A DNA stretch of 52,307 nucleotides from Mycobacteriales bacterium (GCA_035533475.1 DATLTS010000048.1:1-52307), one strand, 5' to 3'; counted from the first letter of the stretch, positions 22,387-37,649 are shown. The notes: generated by a model from the letters alone, not told the origin. Program-made: numbers and translations.

Positions 22387-25300
22387 TTGGCCCCCTCGCG
22401 CACCGCTTCGACCAGCCCCTCGCGTACCGACTCCGGACGGATCTCGTTCGCCAAGATCCGTGAGCCGCTCGAGGTCCCGAACCTCCTGGCCCTGCAAACC
22501 TCGTCCTTCGACTGGCTGATCGGCGCGGAGGCATGGCGCGCCGAGGCTGGGCCGGACGTGATCCCGGGTCTGGAGGAGATCCTCACCGAGATCAGCCCGA
22601 TCAAGGACTTCTCCGAGTCGATGTCCCTCGAGTTCCGGGAACCCCGGCTGGAGGAGCCCAAGTACTCCATCGAGGAGTGCAAGGACAAGGACATGACGTA
22701 CTCGGCGCCGCTGTTCGTCATCGCCGAGTTCACGAACAACGAGACCGGTGAGATCAAGAGTCAGACGGTCTTCATGGGGGACTTCCCGTTGATGACGACG
22801 GGCGGCACGTTCATCATCAACGGCACCGAGCGCGTTGTCGTCTCCCAGCTCGTCCGGTCGCCCGGCGTCTACTACGAGCGCACCCTCGACAAGACTTCGG
22901 ACAAGGACGTGTACGGCTGCAAGGTGATCCCCTCCCGGGGCGCCTGGCTCGAGTTCGAGGTCGACAAGCGGGACACCGTCGGGGTCCGGATCGACCGTAA
23001 GCGCCGGCAGCCGGTCACGGTCCTGCTCCGGGCGCTCGGCTGGGACAACGCGCGGATCCTCGAGCGCTTCGGCGACTTCGAGTCCATGCGGATCACCCTG
23101 GATAAGGACCACACCCAGACCCAGGACGAGGCGCTGGTCGACATCTATCGCAAGCTTCGTCCCGGCGAGCCGCCGACGCGAGATGCGGCCGATGCGCTCC
23201 TGACGAATCTTTACTTCAACGAGAAGCGCTACGACCTGGCCAAGGTCGGTCGATACAAGGTGAACAAGAAGCTCGGCCTCAGCCTCCCGCACTCGACGGG
23301 CACGCTGACCGAGGACGACGTCGTGGCTGCGATCGACTACATCGTCCGGCTCCACGCCGCAGAGCCGGGCTTCGAAACCGACGACATCGACCACTTCGGC
23401 AACCGGCGGCTGCGTACCGTCGGGGAGCTGATCCAAAACCAGGTCCGGATCGGTCTGGCTAGGATGGAGCGGGTCGTCCGCGAACGAATGACGACTCAGG
23501 ACGTCGAGGCGATCACGCCGCAGACCCTGATCAACATCCGCCCTGTGGTTGCGTCGATCAAGGAGTTCTTCGGCACCAGCCAGCTGTCCCAGTTCATGGA
23601 CCAGACCAACCCGTTGGCGGGCCTGACGCACAAGCGGCGGCTGTCCGCGCTCGGCCCTGGCGGTCTGTCGCGGGAGCGCGCGGGATTCGAGGTCCGCGAC
23701 GTGCACCCGAGCCATTACGGGCGGATGTGTCCGATCGAGACGCCGGAAGGCCCGAACATCGGCCTGATCGGGTCACTTTCCACCTACGCAAAGGTGAACT
23801 CCTTCGGGTTCGTGGAGACCCCCTACCGGAAGGTCAAGAACGGCAAGGTCACCGACCAGATCGACTACCTGACCGCCGACGAAGAGGATCGCTACGTCAT
23901 CGCGCAGGCGAACGCTCCGCTCACGACCGACGGCAAGTTCGCCGAGGTGCGGGTCCTGGTTCGTAAGAAGGGCGGCGAGGTCGACTACCTCGAGCCGGCG
24001 GCTGTCGACTACATGGACGTCTCGCCGCGGCAGATGGTGTCTGTTGCCACGGCCATGATCCCGTTTCTCGAGCATGACGACGCGAACCGGGCCCTGATGG
24101 GATCGAACATGCAGCGCCAGGCCGTGCCCCTGCTGCGCAGCGAGGCCCCGCTGGTCGGCACCGGCATGGAACAGCGCGCCGCCAAGGACGCTGGGGACGT
24201 GGTAGTTGCCGAGCAGGCCGGCGTCGTCGAGGACATGTGTGCCGACTACATCACGATCCACCACGACGACGGGACCCGCCGGACCTACCGATTGGCCAAG
24301 TTCCGCCGGTCCAACCAGGGCACCTGCATCAATCAGAAGCCCATGGTCCACGACGGGGAGCGGGTGGCGGCCGGGCAGGTCATCGCCGATGGGCCGTGCA
24401 CTGCGAACGGGGAGATGGCGCTCGGCAAGAACCTGCTGGTGGCGTTCATGCCCTGGGAGGGCCACAACTACGAGGACGCGATCATCCTGTCTCAGCGGCT
24501 GGTCCAGGACGATGTGCTGTCCTCGATCCACATCGAGGAGCACGAGGTCGACGCCCGGGACACCAAGCTGGGTCCCGAGGAGATCACCCGAGACATCCCG
24601 AACGTGAGCGAGGAGGTCCTCGCGGACCTCGACGAGCGGGGGATCATCCGGATCGGGGCGGAGGTCGGGCCCGGGGACGTTCTAGTCGGCAAGGTCACCC
24701 CCAAGGGGGAGACCGAGCTCACCCCCGAGGAGCGGTTGCTCCGGGCGATCTTCGGCGAGAAGGCCCGCGAGGTGCGAGACACCTCGCTCAAGGTGCCGCA
24801 CGGCGAGTCCGGCAAGGTGATCGGTGTCCGGGTGTTCAGCCGGGATGAGGGCGACGAGCTGCCGCCCGGAGTCAACGAGCTGGTCCGGGTCTATGTCGCC
24901 CAGAAGCGCAAGATCACCGAAGGCGACAAGTTGGCCGGGCGGCATGGCAACAAGGGCGTTATCGCGAAGATCCTGCCGCAGGAGGACATGCCGTTCCTCG
25001 AGGACGGCACCGCGGTCGACATCGTGCTCAACCCGCTCGGAGTGCCGGGTCGGATGAACGTCGGGCAGGTGCTGGAGACCCACCTCGGCTGGGTGGCGAA
25101 GACCGGCTGGAAGATCACCGGCCGCTCGGAACCGTGGCAGAAGCGGCTCGCCGAGGTGGATGCGCTCGAGGCGTCTCCGGACACCTTGCTGGCGACCCCC
25201 GTCTTCGACGGTGCCCGCGAGGAGGAGGTGACCGGGCTGCTCGATGCGACATTGAGCAACCGCGATGGTGTTCAGCTGATCGGCCGGGCGGGGAAGGCGA

Positions 25301-25806
25301 ACCTCTTCGATGGCCGAACCGGTGAGCCCTTCCGGGAGCCGATCGCGGTCGGTTACATCTACATTCTCAAGCTGCTCCACCTGGTGGATGACAAGATCCA
25401 CGCCCGGTCTACCGGCCCTTACTCCATGATCACGCAGCAGCCGCTCGGCGGAAAGGCGCAGTTCGGCGGGCAGCGGTTCGGCGAGATGGAAGTCTGGGCC
25501 CTCGAGGCGTACGGGGCCGCCTACGCGCTGCAGGAGCTGCTCACGATCAAGTCCGACGACGTCCTGGGCCGGGTCAAGGTCTACGAGGCGATCGTCAAGG
25601 GCGAGAACATCCCGGAGCCGGGGATTCCGGAGTCGTTCAAGGTGCTGATCAAGGAGATGCAGTCGCTGTGCCTGAACGTCGAGGTGCTCTCCAGTGACGG
25701 CATGCAGATCGAGATGCGTGACACCGACGAAGACGTCTTCCGCGCTGCGGAAGAACTGGGTATCGACCTCAGTCGTCGTGAACCGTCGTCTGTCGAGGAG
25801 GTCTAG
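22387..25806 (+). CDS. rpoB: DNA-directed RNA polymerase beta subunit
   Basis: This is the beta subunit (1139 aa) of the transcribing enzyme. TTG at 22387 is the start, with GGAAGGA 6 nt upstream. The following residues ([14 protein letters not shown], then [19 protein letters not shown]) match actinobacterial RpoB. Conserved regions include the rifampicin pocket ([27 protein letters not shown]), [30 protein letters not shown] and the C-terminal [17 protein letters not shown]. The pocket has Thr and Ala where Escherichia coli has Asn518 and Ser522. It is followed by rpoC 48 bp later. Confidence 0.98.
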   Translation: MAPSRTASTSPSRTDSGRISFAKIREPLEVPNLLALQTSSFDWLIGAEAWRAEAGPDVIPGLEEILTEISPIKDFSESMSLEFREPRLEEPKYSIEECKDKDMTYSAPLFVIAEFTNNETGEIKSQTVFMGDFPLMTTGGTFIINGTERVVVSQLVRSPGVYYERTLDKTSDKDVYGCKVIPSRGAWLEFEVDKRDTVGVRIDRKRRQPVTVLLRALGWDNARILERFGDFESMRITLDKDHTQTQDEALVDIYRKLRPGEPPTRDAADALLTNLYFNEKRYDLAKVGRYKVNKKLGLSLPHSTGTLTEDDVVAAIDYIVRLHAAEPGFETDDIDHFGNRRLRTVGELIQNQVRIGLARMERVVRERMTTQDVEAITPQTLINIRPVVASIKEFFGTSQLSQFMDQTNPLAGLTHKRRLSALGPGGLSRERAGFEVRDVHPSHYGRMCPIETPEGPNIGLIGSLSTYAKVNSFGFVETPYRKVKNGKVTDQIDYLTADEEDRYVIAQANAPLTTDGKFAEVRVLVRKKGGEVDYLEPAAVDYMDVSPRQMVSVATAMIPFLEHDDANRALMGSNMQRQAVPLLRSEAPLVGTGMEQRAAKDAGDVVVAEQAGVVEDMCADYITIHHDDGTRRTYRLAKFRRSNQGTCINQKPMVHDGERVAAGQVIADGPCTANGEMALGKNLLVAFMPWEGHNYEDAIILSQRLVQDDVLSSIHIEEHEVDARDTKLGPEEITRDIPNVSEEVLADLDERGIIRIGAEVGPGDVLVGKVTPKGETELTPEERLLRAIFGEKAREVRDTSLKVPHGESGKVIGVRVFSRDEGDELPPGVNELVRVYVAQKRKITEGDKLAGRHGNKGVIAKILPQEDMPFLEDGTAVDIVLNPLGVPGRMNVGQVLETHLGWVAKTGWKITGRSEPWQKRLAEVDALEASPDTLLATPVFDGAREEEVTGLLDATLSNRDGVQLIGRAGKANLFDGRTGEPFREPIAVGYIYILKLLHLVDDKIHARSTGPYSMITQQPLGGKAQFGGQRFGEMEVWALEAYGAAYALQELLTIKSDDVLGRVKVYEAIVKGENIPEPGIPESFKVLIKEMQSLCLNVEVLSSDGMQIEMRDTDEDVFRAAEELGIDLSRREPSSVEEV

Positions 25807-25853
25807 CTCCTCCTCACCCGACGGACCACGACGAGACCTAGGAGAAAAGCACT

Positions 25854-28800
25854 GTGCTGGACGTCAACTTCTTCGACGAGTTGCGCATCGGCTTGGCGAC
25901 CGCGGACGACATCCGTCTGTGGTCGCACGGGGAGGTGAAGAAGCCGGAGACGATCAACTACCGCACGCTCAAGCCGGAAAAGGACGGGCTCTTCTGCGAG
26001 AAGATCTTCGGCCCCACCCGGGACTGGGAGTGCTACTGCGGGAAATACAAGCGGGTCCGGTTCAAGGGCATCATCTGCGAGCGCTGCGGCGTCGAGGTGA
26101 CCCGGGCGAAGGTGCGCCGGGAACGCATGGGCCACATCGAGCTCGCCGCGCCGGTCACCCACATCTGGTACTTCAAGGGCGTGCCTAGCCGGCTCGGCTA
26201 TCTGCTCGATCTCGCCCCCAAAGACCTCGAGAAGATCATCTATTTCGCGGCGTACCTGGTTACCGAGGTCGACGACACGGCTCGCCATCGCGACCTGCCC
26301 AGTGTCGAGGCCCAGATCTCGGTCGAGAAGCAACGGATCGAAGCCAAGCGTGACGCGGACATCGAAGGGCGGCAGAAGAAGAGCGAGGCCGACCTCGCCG
26401 AGCTGGAGGCCGAAGGCGCCAAAGGCGATGTCCGGCGCAAGGTGCGCGACGGGGCGGAGCGCGAGATGCGCCAGCTCCGGGATCGCGCGCAGCGCCAGCT
26501 CGACGAGCTCGACGCCGTTCTCGACGAGTTCAAGAAGCTGGCGGTCAAGCAGCTGATCCCGGATGAGCGGGTTTACCGCGAGCTCCGCGACCGGTTCGCC
26601 AAGGGCGTTAAGGACGCCGCGGGGAACTGGAAGACCCCTCCCGGGACGATGGGCGAGTACTTCGAGGCCGGGATGGGCGCCGAGTCGCTGAAGAAGCTGC
26701 TCGAGGGGTTCGACCTCGAGGCCGAGGCCGAGTCGCTGCGAGAGACCATCCGCAGCGGTAAGGGCCAGAAGAAGGCCCGAGCGCTCAAGCGCCTCAAGGT
26801 CGTATCGGCGTTCCTCAACACCCGAAACTCACCGATGGGGATGGTCCTGGACTGCGTCCCGGTCATCCCGCCGGATCTGCGTCCGATGGTCCAGCTCGAC
26901 GGTGGCCGGTTTGCGACGAGTGACCTCAACGACCTCTATCGGCGGGTCATCAACCGGAACAACCGTCTCAAGCGATTGCTCGACCTCGGGGCTCCGGAGA
27001 TCATCGTCAACAACGAGAAGCGGATGCTCCAGGAGGCCGTCGACGCGCTGTTCGACAACGGTCGCCGAGGCCGCCCGGTCACCGGACCCGGGAATCGGCC
27101 GCTGAAGAGCCTGTCCGACATGCTCAAGGGCAAGCAGGGCAGGTTCCGGCAGAACCTGCTCGGTAAGCGGGTCGACTACTCGGGCCGTTCGGTGATCGTC
27201 GTCGGTCCGCAGCTGAAGCTGCATCAGTGCGGGCTGCCCAAGCAGATGGCGCTCGAGCTGTTCAAGCCCTTCGTCATGAAGCGGCTGGTGGACCTCAACC
27301 ACGCGCAGAACATCAAAAGCGCCAAGCGGATGGTGGAGCGGGCCCGGCCGGTGGTATGGGACGTTCTCGAGGAGGTGATCGGGGAGCACCCGGTACTGCT
27401 CAACCGCGCCCCGACGCTGCACCGACTGGGCATCCAGGCGTTCGAGCCGCAGCTCGTCGAGGGCAAGGCGATCCAGATCCATCCGCTGGTCTGCACGGCC
27501 TTCAACGCCGACTTCGACGGGGACCAGATGGCCGTGCACCTGCCGCTGTCGGCGGAGGCTCAGGCCGAGGCTCGGATTCTCATGCTCTCGAGCAACAACA
27601 TCCTTTCGCCGGCACACGGCCGACCGATCACCTCACCGACCCAGGACATGGTGCTCGGGCTGTTCTACCTGACGACGCATCGGGAGGGGACCGCCGGCGA
27701 GGGCCGGGTCTTCTCGTCCGTGTCCGAGGCGATCATGGCGCACGACGCCCGTGGGCTCGATCTGCAGGCACTGATCAAGATACGGCTCCGGGACGTGCCG
27801 GACGTTGACCGTGGGACGGAGCTCGCGGCGCGGCCCTTCGCCATGCCTGAGGACGCGCAGCCGGGCGCGCCGCTGCTGCTCGAGACCACGTTGGGCCGAT
27901 GCCTGTTCAACGAGACATTGCCCGTCGACTACAAGTTCGTCGATTACGAGGTCCGCAAACCCCAGCTATCAGAGATCGTCAACGACCTGGCTGAGCGTTA
28001 CCCGAAGGTCCAGGTGGCGGCCACCCTCGACGCGCTGAAGGAGGCCGGTTTCCACTGGGCCACTCGCGCCGGGGTCACGATCGCGATCGACGATGTCGTG
28101 ACGCCGCCGGAGAAGGCGGCGATCCTCGAGAAGACCGAGATCCAGGCGGACAAGGTTCAGAAGCAATTCGAGCGGGGGGTCATCACCGATGACGAGCGCC
28201 GCCAGGAGCTGATCGAGATCTGGACTCGGGCGACTGCTGAGGTCGCCCAAAAGATGGAAGAGAACTTCCCGAAGTACAACCCGGTCGCGATGATGGTGGG
28301 CTCAGGCGCGCGCGGGAACATGATGCAGGTTCGGCAGATCGCTGGTATGCGGGGACTGGTCGCGAACCCGAAGGGCGAGATCATCCCCCGGCCGATCAAA
28401 ACCAACTTCCGCGAAGGCCTGACCGTGCTCGAGTACTTCATCTCGACGCACGGGGCCCGAAAGGGATTGGCGGACACCGCCCTGCGTACCGCCGACTCGG
28501 GGTATCTGACCCGGCGTCTGGTCGACGTCAGCCAGGACCTCATCGTCCGTGAGGACGATTGCGGGACCGAGCGCGGGATCGTCATGCCGATTGCCATGGT
28601 GGGTCGCGACGGTCAGCTGCGTCGTGATGACGACGTCGAGACCGGTGTCTACGCCCGCACCCTGGCCGAGGACGTGACGGTCGGCAAGAAGACCCTCGCC
28701 TCCGCCGGTACCGACCTCGGTGATCTGCTGATCAGCGAGCTCGTGACGGCGGGCGTCGAGCAGATCAAGGTCCGCAGCGTGCTGACCTGCGAGTCCAAGG

Positions 28801-29843
28801 TCGGGACGTGCGCGCTGTGCTACGGCCGCTCCCTGGCGACCGGAAAACTCGTCGACGTCGGCGAAGCGGTCGGCATCATCGCTGCCCAGTCGATCGGTGA
28901 GCCGGGTACCCAGCTCACCATGCGGACCTTCCACACCGGAGGGGTCGCCGGCGAGGACATCACCCACGGCCTGCCCCGCGTGGTCGAGTTGTTCGAAGCG
29001 CGCAAACCCAAGGGCGTGGCTCCGATCACAGAGGTCGCGGGCCGGGTGCACATCGAGGAGACCGACAAGCTCGCGAAGTTCGTCGTCGTCCCCGATGACG
29101 GGAGCGACCCGAAGGAATACCCGCTACTCAAGCGCATGCTCGCCTGGCGCTGGTACGACGCTGAGCAGGAGCGGGACCGCGGCCAGTGGCGGGTGGAGGA
29201 GGGACAGCACGTCGACGTCGGAGCGCAGCTGCACGCCGGCGCGGTCGATCCCCACGAGGTGCTCCGGATCCTCGGCCCCCGCCAGGTTCAGCTGCATCTG
29301 GTCAAGGAGGTCCAGGAGGTCTACCGGTCCCAGGGTGTGTCGATCCACGACAAGCACATCGAGATCATCATTCGGCAGATGCTCAAGCGGGTGAACGTTC
29401 TGGAGTCCGGGGATGCCGACCTGCTACCCGGAGAGCTCGTCGAGCGTCCGCGTTTCGAGGAGGAGAACCGCCGGGTCGTCGCCGAGGGCGGCACTCCGGC
29501 GTCCGCCCGGCCGGTGCTGATGGGCATTACCAAAGCGTCGCTGGCGACGGAGTCCTGGCTTTCGGCGGCGAGCTTCCAGGAGACCACCCGGGTGCTCACC
29601 GACGCGGCCATCCACGCCCGCAGCGACTCGCTCGTCGGGCTCAAGGAGAACGTCATCATCGGCAAGCTCATCCCGGCCGGAACCGGGATCAGCCGCTACC
29701 GCAACGTGCGGGTCGAGCCGACCGAGGAGGCGAAGGCGGCCGCGTACACTATGGGTGCCTACGACGACGGCGAGTACAACTTCGGGACCGGCTCGGGGCA
29801 GGCCATCCCGCTGGACGAATTCGACTACCGGGAGTACCGCTAG
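25854..29843 (+). CDS. rpoC: DNA-directed RNA polymerase beta-prime subunit
   Basis: This is the catalytic subunit (1329 aa). The GTG start at 25854 begins [15 protein letters not shown]. The first zinc site has C60, C62, C75 and C78. The magnesium-binding motif NADFDGDQM supplies D553, D555 and D557. The second zinc site is in [15 protein letters not shown], and the bridge-helix/trigger-loop region ([35 protein letters not shown]) is intact. It carries the coiled-coil insertion between the clamp and lid regions (about 150-240) typical of actinobacteria. It is co-transcribed with rpoB. Confidence 0.98.
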   Translation: MLDVNFFDELRIGLATADDIRLWSHGEVKKPETINYRTLKPEKDGLFCEKIFGPTRDWECYCGKYKRVRFKGIICERCGVEVTRAKVRRERMGHIELAAPVTHIWYFKGVPSRLGYLLDLAPKDLEKIIYFAAYLVTEVDDTARHRDLPSVEAQISVEKQRIEAKRDADIEGRQKKSEADLAELEAEGAKGDVRRKVRDGAEREMRQLRDRAQRQLDELDAVLDEFKKLAVKQLIPDERVYRELRDRFAKGVKDAAGNWKTPPGTMGEYFEAGMGAESLKKLLEGFDLEAEAESLRETIRSGKGQKKARALKRLKVVSAFLNTRNSPMGMVLDCVPVIPPDLRPMVQLDGGRFATSDLNDLYRRVINRNNRLKRLLDLGAPEIIVNNEKRMLQEAVDALFDNGRRGRPVTGPGNRPLKSLSDMLKGKQGRFRQNLLGKRVDYSGRSVIVVGPQLKLHQCGLPKQMALELFKPFVMKRLVDLNHAQNIKSAKRMVERARPVVWDVLEEVIGEHPVLLNRAPTLHRLGIQAFEPQLVEGKAIQIHPLVCTAFNADFDGDQMAVHLPLSAEAQAEARILMLSSNNILSPAHGRPITSPTQDMVLGLFYLTTHREGTAGEGRVFSSVSEAIMAHDARGLDLQALIKIRLRDVPDVDRGTELAARPFAMPEDAQPGAPLLLETTLGRCLFNETLPVDYKFVDYEVRKPQLSEIVNDLAERYPKVQVAATLDALKEAGFHWATRAGVTIAIDDVVTPPEKAAILEKTEIQADKVQKQFERGVITDDERRQELIEIWTRATAEVAQKMEENFPKYNPVAMMVGSGARGNMMQVRQIAGMRGLVANPKGEIIPRPIKTNFREGLTVLEYFISTHGARKGLADTALRTADSGYLTRRLVDVSQDLIVREDDCGTERGIVMPIAMVGRDGQLRRDDDVETGVYARTLAEDVTVGKKTLASAGTDLGDLLISELVTAGVEQIKVRSVLTCESKVGTCALCYGRSLATGKLVDVGEAVGIIAAQSIGEPGTQLTMRTFHTGGVAGEDITHGLPRVVELFEARKPKGVAPITEVAGRVHIEETDKLAKFVVVPDDGSDPKEYPLLKRMLAWRWYDAEQERDRGQWRVEEGQHVDVGAQLHAGAVDPHEVLRILGPRQVQLHLVKEVQEVYRSQGVSIHDKHIEIIIRQMLKRVNVLESGDADLLPGELVERPRFEEENRRVVAEGGTPASARPVLMGITKASLATESWLSAASFQETTRVLTDAAIHARSDSLVGLKENVIIGKLIPAGTGISRYRNVRVEPTEEAKAAAYTMGAYDDGEYNFGTGSGQAIPLDEFDYREYR

Positions 29844-29861
29844 CCGGGATCGTCCCAGGCT

Positions 29862-29890
29862 TTGACCGGGCGCTGAAGGCTCGGTAGGGT
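29862..29890 (+). promoter_or_regulatory. str operon promoter (TTGACC-17-TAGGGT)
   Basis: A -35 TTGACC (29862-29867) and a -10 TAGGGT (29885-29890) lie 17 bp apart, starting 19 bp after the rpoC stop. A leader of about 160 nt follows to rpsL. The spacing and -35 agree with the housekeeping consensus. Confidence 0.78.
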
Positions 29891-30004
29891 ATGCCCTTGT
29901 GCTCGGGGTCACCCGGGCCTTCCCGGCACGCCCCACGAGGGGTGGCGCCGACCCTTCTCCTCCGACGCATCCAAGCGTGGGCGGAGCCCGCTCGGGCGAC
30001 ACAC

Positions 30005-30021
30005 CCGACCGCGGGGGTCGG
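30005..30021 (+). promoter_or_regulatory. Leader hairpin upstream of rpsL
   Basis: CCGACC-GCGGG-GGTCGG forms a 6-bp stem about 35 bp before the rpsL start. Earlier in the leader, TTCTCC (29955-29960) is complementary to the ribosome site GGAGAA (30047-30052). Both could affect access to the start. Regulation is not demonstrated. Confidence 0.35.
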
Positions 30022-30055
30022 TGCCGGGAGCCGCACGAGAGACGACGGAGAAACG

Positions 30056-30430
30056 TTGCCCACGATCCAGCAACTGGTCCGCAAGGGCCGGCAGGACAAG
30101 GTCGACAAGACCAAGACCCCGGCGCTCAAGGGCAGTCCTCAGCGCCGTGGCGTGTGCACGCGCGTCTATACGACGACGCCGAAGAAGCCGAACTCGGCGC
30201 TGCGCAAGGTCGCTCGGGTACGGCTCACCAGCGGTGTCGAGGTGACGGCCTACATCCCCGGCGTCGGTCACAACCTCCAGGAGCACTCGATCGTGCTCGT
30301 GCGTGGCGGCCGGGTGAAGGACCTGCCGGGGGTCCGCTACAAGATCGTCCGCGGGTCGCTGGACACCCAGGGCGTCCGCGGGCGCAAGCAGGCCCGCAGT
30401 CGCTACGGAGCGAAGAAGGAGAAGAGCTGA
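30056..30430 (+). CDS. rpsL: 30S ribosomal protein S12
   Basis: S12 (124 aa) shapes the decoding centre and is the streptomycin-resistance locus. TTG at 30056 gives the standard N-terminus [12 protein letters not shown], with GGAGAA just upstream. The residues linked to streptomycin response are the sensitive type: lysine in [12 protein letters not shown] and lysine in [13 protein letters not shown]. First gene of the str operon, with its stop overlapping rpsG by 1 nt. Confidence 0.98.
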   Translation: MPTIQQLVRKGRQDKVDKTKTPALKGSPQRRGVCTRVYTTTPKKPNSALRKVARVRLTSGVEVTAYIPGVGHNLQEHSIVLVRGGRVKDLPGVRYKIVRGSLDTQGVRGRKQARSRYGAKKEKS

Positions 30431-30900
30431 TGCCCCGCAAAGGCCCGGCTCCCCGCCACCCCGTCCTCGTCGACCCGGTGTATAACTCGCCGCTGGTCAC
30501 CACCCTGGTCAACAAGGTGCTGCTCCGCGGCAAGCGCTCGCGGGCGCAGAGCATCGTCTACGAAGCCCTCGAGGGCTGCCGGGCCAAAACCGGCGGCGAT
30601 CCGGTGATCACCCTCAAGCGGGCGCTGGACAATGTGAAGCCGACCCTCGAGGTGAAGAGCCGGCGGGTGGGCGGCGCGACGTACCAGGTCCCGGTCGAGG
30701 TCCGGGCCGGCCGCAGCACGACCTTGGCGTTGCGCTGGCTGGTCAGCTACTCCCGGCAGCGCCGGGAGAAGACGATGACCGAGCGGTTGATGAATGAGCT
30801 GCTCGACGCGAGCAATGGCCTGGGCGCCAGCGTCAAGCGGCGCGAGGACACCCACAAGATGGCCGAGTCCAACAAGGCCTTCGCGCACTACCGCTGGTAA
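30430..30900 (+). CDS. rpsG: 30S ribosomal protein S7
   Basis: S7 (156 aa) nucleates assembly of the 30S head and contacts the E site. ATG at 30430 overlaps the rpsL stop (TGATG). Conserved features are [47 protein letters not shown] and the C-terminal [14 protein letters not shown]. Translational coupling to rpsL is likely, as in other bacteria. Confidence 0.98.
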   Translation: MPRKGPAPRHPVLVDPVYNSPLVTTLVNKVLLRGKRSRAQSIVYEALEGCRAKTGGDPVITLKRALDNVKPTLEVKSRRVGGATYQVPVEVRAGRSTTLALRWLVSYSRQRREKTMTERLMNELLDASNGLGASVKRREDTHKMAESNKAFAHYRW

Positions 30901-30932
30901 CTACCGACACTGGGAGAGAGACGCAACGCATC

Positions 30933-33029
<2,097 letters not shown>

Positions 33030-33086
33030 CCCCGTCCATCAGCTTCAGTCGTCGTAGGGCGAAAGACCGTCCACAGGAGGACAGCA

Positions 33087-34280
<1,194 letters not shown>

Positions 34281-34286
34281 TTCGAC

Positions 34287-34324
34287 CCCGGAGCAGCGGT
34301 GGCGACACCGGCCACCGCTCCGGG
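34287..34324 (+). terminator. Hairpin between tuf and rpsJ
   Basis: CCCGGAGC (34287-34294) pairs with GCTCCGGG (34317-34324), and GGTGG (34298-34302) with CCACC (34312-34316). This gives a 13-bp stem with a 3-nt bulge. No T-tract follows, so it may be a weak terminator, a 3'-end stabiliser, or a boundary between str and S10 transcripts. Confidence 0.55.
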
Positions 34325-34370
34325 TACCGAAAGCCTGGCGGCAACACCGAGGACAAGGACGTACGAGACG

Positions 34371-34679
34371 ATGGCGGGACAGAAGATCCGCATCAGGCTC
34401 AAGGCCTACGACCACGAGGTCATCGACAGCTCGGCGCGCAAGATCGTCGAGACCGTGACCCGCACCGGCGCGCAGGTGGCCGGGCCGGTGCCGCTGCCGA
34501 CCGAGAAGAACATCTACTGCGTGATCCGCTCGCCGCACAAGTACAAGGACTCGCGCGAGCACTTCGAAATGCGTACGCACAAACGACTCATCGACATCAT
34601 CGATCCCACCCCCCGCACGGTCGACTCGCTGATGCGGCTCGACCTGCCGGCCGGGGTGGACATCGAGATCAAGCTCTAG
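34371..34679 (+). CDS. rpsJ: 30S ribosomal protein S10
   Basis: S10 (102 aa) is part of the 30S head and is also NusE, the partner of NusG and NusB. ATG at 34371 gives the standard N-terminus [19 protein letters not shown]. The motif [19 protein letters not shown] is complete. First gene of the S10 operon. Confidence 0.98.
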   Translation: MAGQKIRIRLKAYDHEVIDSSARKIVETVTRTGAQVAGPVPLPTEKNIYCVIRSPHKYKDSREHFEMRTHKRLIDIIDPTPRTVDSLMRLDLPAGVDIEIKL

Positions 34680-34692
34680 GGATCGCCGCGAC

Positions 34693-35358
34693 ATGGCCAC
34701 ATCAATCCAGGGCGTCCTGGGCGAAAAGCTCGGGATGACGCAGGTCTTCGACGAAGCGAACCGGATCGTGCCGGTGACGGTCGTCAAGGCCGGACCGTGC
34801 GTCGTCACCCAGGTCCGCACGCCCGAACGCGACGGCTACGCCGCCGTCCAGCTCGGCTACGGCGCGATCGATCCGCGTCGGGTCACCAAGCCGGTGACCG
34901 GTCACTTCCGAAAGGCCGGGCTTCCGCCGCGCCGCCACCTCGTCGAGGTCCGCACCTTCGATGCATCGACGTACACGGTCGGTCAGGAGGTCACCGCCGA
35001 GGTGTTCAGTGCGGGTGCGCGGGTCGATGTGGTCGGAACCAGCAAGGGCAAGGGGTTCGCCGGGCCGATGAAACGGCACAACTTCAAGGGCCTCGGCGCC
35101 GGCCACGGGGTCGAGCGCAAGCATCGCTCACCGGGTTCGATCGGTGCCTGCGCGACGCCGTCCCGAGTTTTCAAGGGAACCCGGATGGCCGGTCGCCTCG
35201 GTGGCGTGCGGACAACGACGCTGAACCTCACCGTGCACGCAGTGGACGCCGAGCGGGGCCTGCTCCTCATCAAGGGGGCGGTGCCAGGGCCCACCGGGGG
35301 CCTCGTCCTGGTCCGGACCGCCGTCAAATCCGGCGTCGTCACCGGAGGCGCGCAGTGA
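34693..35358 (+). CDS. rplC: 50S ribosomal protein L3
   Basis: L3 (221 aa) is a primary 23S rRNA-binding protein whose central loop reaches the peptidyl transferase centre. Signature regions [15 protein letters not shown] and [15 protein letters not shown] are present, as is [20 protein letters not shown] in two halves. ATG at 34693. The stop overlaps the GTG of rplD. Confidence 0.97.
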   Translation: MATSIQGVLGEKLGMTQVFDEANRIVPVTVVKAGPCVVTQVRTPERDGYAAVQLGYGAIDPRRVTKPVTGHFRKAGLPPRRHLVEVRTFDASTYTVGQEVTAEVFSAGARVDVVGTSKGKGFAGPMKRHNFKGLGAGHGVERKHRSPGSIGACATPSRVFKGTRMAGRLGGVRTTTLNLTVHAVDAERGLLLIKGAVPGPTGGLVLVRTAVKSGVVTGGAQ

Positions 35359-36194
35359 CCAGCCTCAACGTGCTCTCCGTGACCGGTGACCCAGCCGGCG
35401 CCGTGGACCTGCCGGCCGACATCTTCGACGTCCAGGTGAACGTGCCGCTGATCCACCAGGTGGTGGTTGCCCAGCTGGCCGCGGCCCGGCAGGGTACGCA
35501 CGACACCAAGACCAGGGGCGAAGTACGCGGCGGTGGGCGCAAGCCATACCGGCAAAAGGGGACTGGTCGTGCTCGGCAGGGCTCGACCCGGGCGCCGCAG
35601 TTCGCCGGTGGTGGTGTAGTCCACGGGCCCACGCCTCGGGACTACGCGCAGCGCACTCCCAAGAAGATGAAGGCTGCGGCTCTGCGCGGCGCGTTGTCGG
35701 ACCGGTCGCGCCATGGCCGTCTGCACGTTGTCGCCGGTTTCGTCGACGGTGAGCTGCCGTCGACCAAGTCGGCGGTCCTCGCGTTGACCCGGATCACCAC
35801 AGCCCGGCATCTGCTCGTTGTCGCCGAGCGGCACGACGAGTTGACCTGGAAGAGCCTGCGCAACGTCGCCAGCGTTCACTTGATCGCCCCGGACCAGCTC
35901 AACGCCTACGACGTTTTGGTCAGCGACGATGTGGTGTTTACGGAGTCGGCGCTGGCAGCGTTCCTCGCCGGCCCACGTCGGGGGCGGTCGGTGACCGGGA
36001 CGGCCCGGGAGAGCGAACTCGGCGAGCCGCAGGACGATGCGGCCGAGGCCGTCGTCGAAGAGGCTCGGGCCCAGGCTGCGGTGGCCGACAGCCCGCTGGT
36101 CCCGACCGGGACCGAGGTCGGTCCCGAGGCACCGGTGGATGAAGTCGGCGCGGACGCCGACGGGACCGTGCCAGACGAGGAGGCGCAGCCGTGA
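35355..36194 (+). CDS. rplD: 50S ribosomal protein L4 with acidic C-terminal extension
   Basis: L4 lines the peptide exit tunnel. GTG at 35355 (overlapping rplC) gives [15 protein letters not shown], then the tunnel loop [19 protein letters not shown]-type sequence and [19 protein letters not shown]. The family core ends near residue 215. About 60 further residues form an acidic, alanine/valine-rich tail ([17 protein letters not shown]) with no L4 counterpart, making 279 aa against about 200-220 usually. The stop overlaps rplW. Confidence 0.95.
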   Translation: MTSLNVLSVTGDPAGAVDLPADIFDVQVNVPLIHQVVVAQLAAARQGTHDTKTRGEVRGGGRKPYRQKGTGRARQGSTRAPQFAGGGVVHGPTPRDYAQRTPKKMKAAALRGALSDRSRHGRLHVVAGFVDGELPSTKSAVLALTRITTARHLLVVAERHDELTWKSLRNVASVHLIAPDQLNAYDVLVSDDVVFTESALAAFLAGPRRGRSVTGTARESELGEPQDDAAEAVVEEARAQAAVADSPLVPTGTEVGPEAPVDEVGADADGTVPDEEAQP

Positions 36195-36487
36195 TCCCCG
36201 ACCCCCGCGACGTGCTTCTCGCGCCAGTGATCTCCGAGAAGAGTTATGGCCTGCTCGACGAGAATAAGTACACCTTTCTTGTCCGGCCGGACGCGAACAA
36301 GACGCAGATCAAGATTGCCGTCGAGCAGGTGTTCCACGTTCGGGTGATCGGCGTTAACACGGTGAACCGTGCCGGAAAGCGCAAGCGCATCCGGCAGGGC
36401 TTCGGTCAGCGCAACGCCACCAAGCGGGCCATCGTCAGCGTGGCGGCCGGGGACCGGATCGAAATCTTCGGGGGCCCGGTCGCCTGA
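36191..36487 (+). CDS. rplW: 50S ribosomal protein L23
   Basis: L23 (98 aa) sits at the tunnel exit, where trigger factor and SRP dock. Typical sequence [20 protein letters not shown] and [23 protein letters not shown] at 36191 overlaps the rplD stop by 4 nt. Confidence 0.97.
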   Translation: MIPDPRDVLLAPVISEKSYGLLDENKYTFLVRPDANKTQIKIAVEQVFHVRVIGVNTVNRAGKRKRIRQGFGQRNATKRAIVSVAAGDRIEIFGGPVA

Positions 36488-36519
36488 CCGGGACGAAACG
36501 ACAGGACTGAGCGAGCGAC

Positions 36520-37353
36520 ATGGCGATCCGAAAGTACAAGCCGACCACGCCGGGACGGCGTGGCGCGAGCGTGGCCGACTTCGTCGAGATCACGCGCTCT
36601 GAGCCGGAGAAGTCGCTCACCCGCCCCGTCCACAGCAAAGGTGGGCGCAACGTCCACGGCCGGGTGACCGCCCGTCACCAGGGCGGCGGCCACAAGCGCG
36701 CCTACCGGGTGATCGATTTCCGTCGCGGCGACAAGGACGGGGTGCCGGCGAAGGTCGCGCACATCGAATACGACCCGAACCGCACCGCCCGGATCGCGCT
36801 GCTGCACTACGCCGACGGCGACAAGCGCTACATCGTCGCCCCGGCGCGGCTCCGTCAGGGAGACGTGGTGGAGGCCGGACCCGCGAGCGACATCAAGCCG
36901 GGGAACAATCTGCCGCTGCGCAATATCCCGGTCGGCACCGTGGTTCACGCCATCGAGTTGCGTCCCGGGGGTGGCGCGAAGATCGCACGCTCGGCCGGGG
37001 CCGCGGTTCAACTCGTAGCCAAAGAGGGCCGGTTCGCCCAACTCCGGATGCCGTCCGGCGAGATCCGCAACGTCGACGTTCGCTGCAGAGCGACCGTCGG
37101 CGAGGTGGGCAATGCCGAGCAATCGAACATCAACTGGGGCAAGGCCGGCCGGATGCGCTGGAAGGGTAAGCGCCCGAGTGTCCGCGGCGTTGCCATGAAT
37201 CCGGTCGACCACCCTCTCGGTGGGGGTGAGGGCAAGTCCTCCGGCGGTCGACACCCGGTGAGCCCCTGGGGCAAGCCCGAGGGCCGAACCCGTCGACACA
37301 AGCCGAGCGACGCTCTAATCGTGCGCCGCCGCCGAACGAACAAGAAGCGTTAG
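36520..37353 (+). CDS. rplB: 50S ribosomal protein L2
   Basis: L2 (277 aa) helps subunit joining and peptide-bond formation. It starts [18 protein letters not shown]. The conserved C-terminal region with the functional histidine, [19 protein letters not shown], is intact, followed by the basic tail [12 protein letters not shown] at 36520 is 32 bp after rplW. Confidence 0.98.
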   Translation: MAIRKYKPTTPGRRGASVADFVEITRSEPEKSLTRPVHSKGGRNVHGRVTARHQGGGHKRAYRVIDFRRGDKDGVPAKVAHIEYDPNRTARIALLHYADGDKRYIVAPARLRQGDVVEAGPASDIKPGNNLPLRNIPVGTVVHAIELRPGGGAKIARSAGAAVQLVAKEGRFAQLRMPSGEIRNVDVRCRATVGEVGNAEQSNINWGKAGRMRWKGKRPSVRGVAMNPVDHPLGGGEGKSSGGRHPVSPWGKPEGRTRRHKPSDALIVRRRRTNKKR

Positions 37354-37367
37354 GAGCGGGACGAGCG

Positions 37368-37649
37368 ATGCCGCGTAGCCTGAAGAAAGGGCCCTTCGTC
37401 GACGACCACCTGCAGAAGAAGGTGGACGTTCAAAACGACAAGGGGACCAAGAACGTGATCAAGACCTGGTCACGTCGTTCGATGATCGTGCCGACGATGC
37501 TTGGCCACACGATCGCAGTGCACGACGGGCGCAAGCACATCCCGGTATTCGTCACCGAAGCCATGGTTGGTCACAAGCTCGGCGAGTTCGCGCCGACCCG
37601 GACCTTCCGCGGCCACGTCAAGGACGAGCGGCGCAGCCGCCGCGCGTAG
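37368..37649 (+). CDS. rpsS: 30S ribosomal protein S19
   Basis: S19 (93 aa) is a 30S head protein near the decoding tRNA. Sequence [20 protein letters not shown] and [20 protein letters not shown] is canonical for the family. It has the short intergenic distance typical of the S10 operon. Confidence 0.98.
   Translation: MPRSLKKGPFVDDHLQKKVDVQNDKGTKNVIKTWSRRSMIVPTMLGHTIAVHDGRKHIPVFVTEAMVGHKLGEFAPTRTFRGHVKDERRSRRA

Noticed and set aside
21406-23715. 769-codon open frame on the minus strand across the Mce-associated gene and rpoB
   Set aside because: It is the mirror of G/C-rich codon positions in genes on the plus strand. It has no ribosome site, and its composition (Arg/Gly/Asp-rich, low hydrophobic core) and lack of family motifs mark it as a shadow.
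29891-30055. N-terminal extension or extra small gene before rpsL
   Set aside because: S12 starts at TTG 30056 with the canonical sequence and length. The upstream frame is an Arg/Pro-rich leader with no motif, downstream of the mapped-looking promoter.
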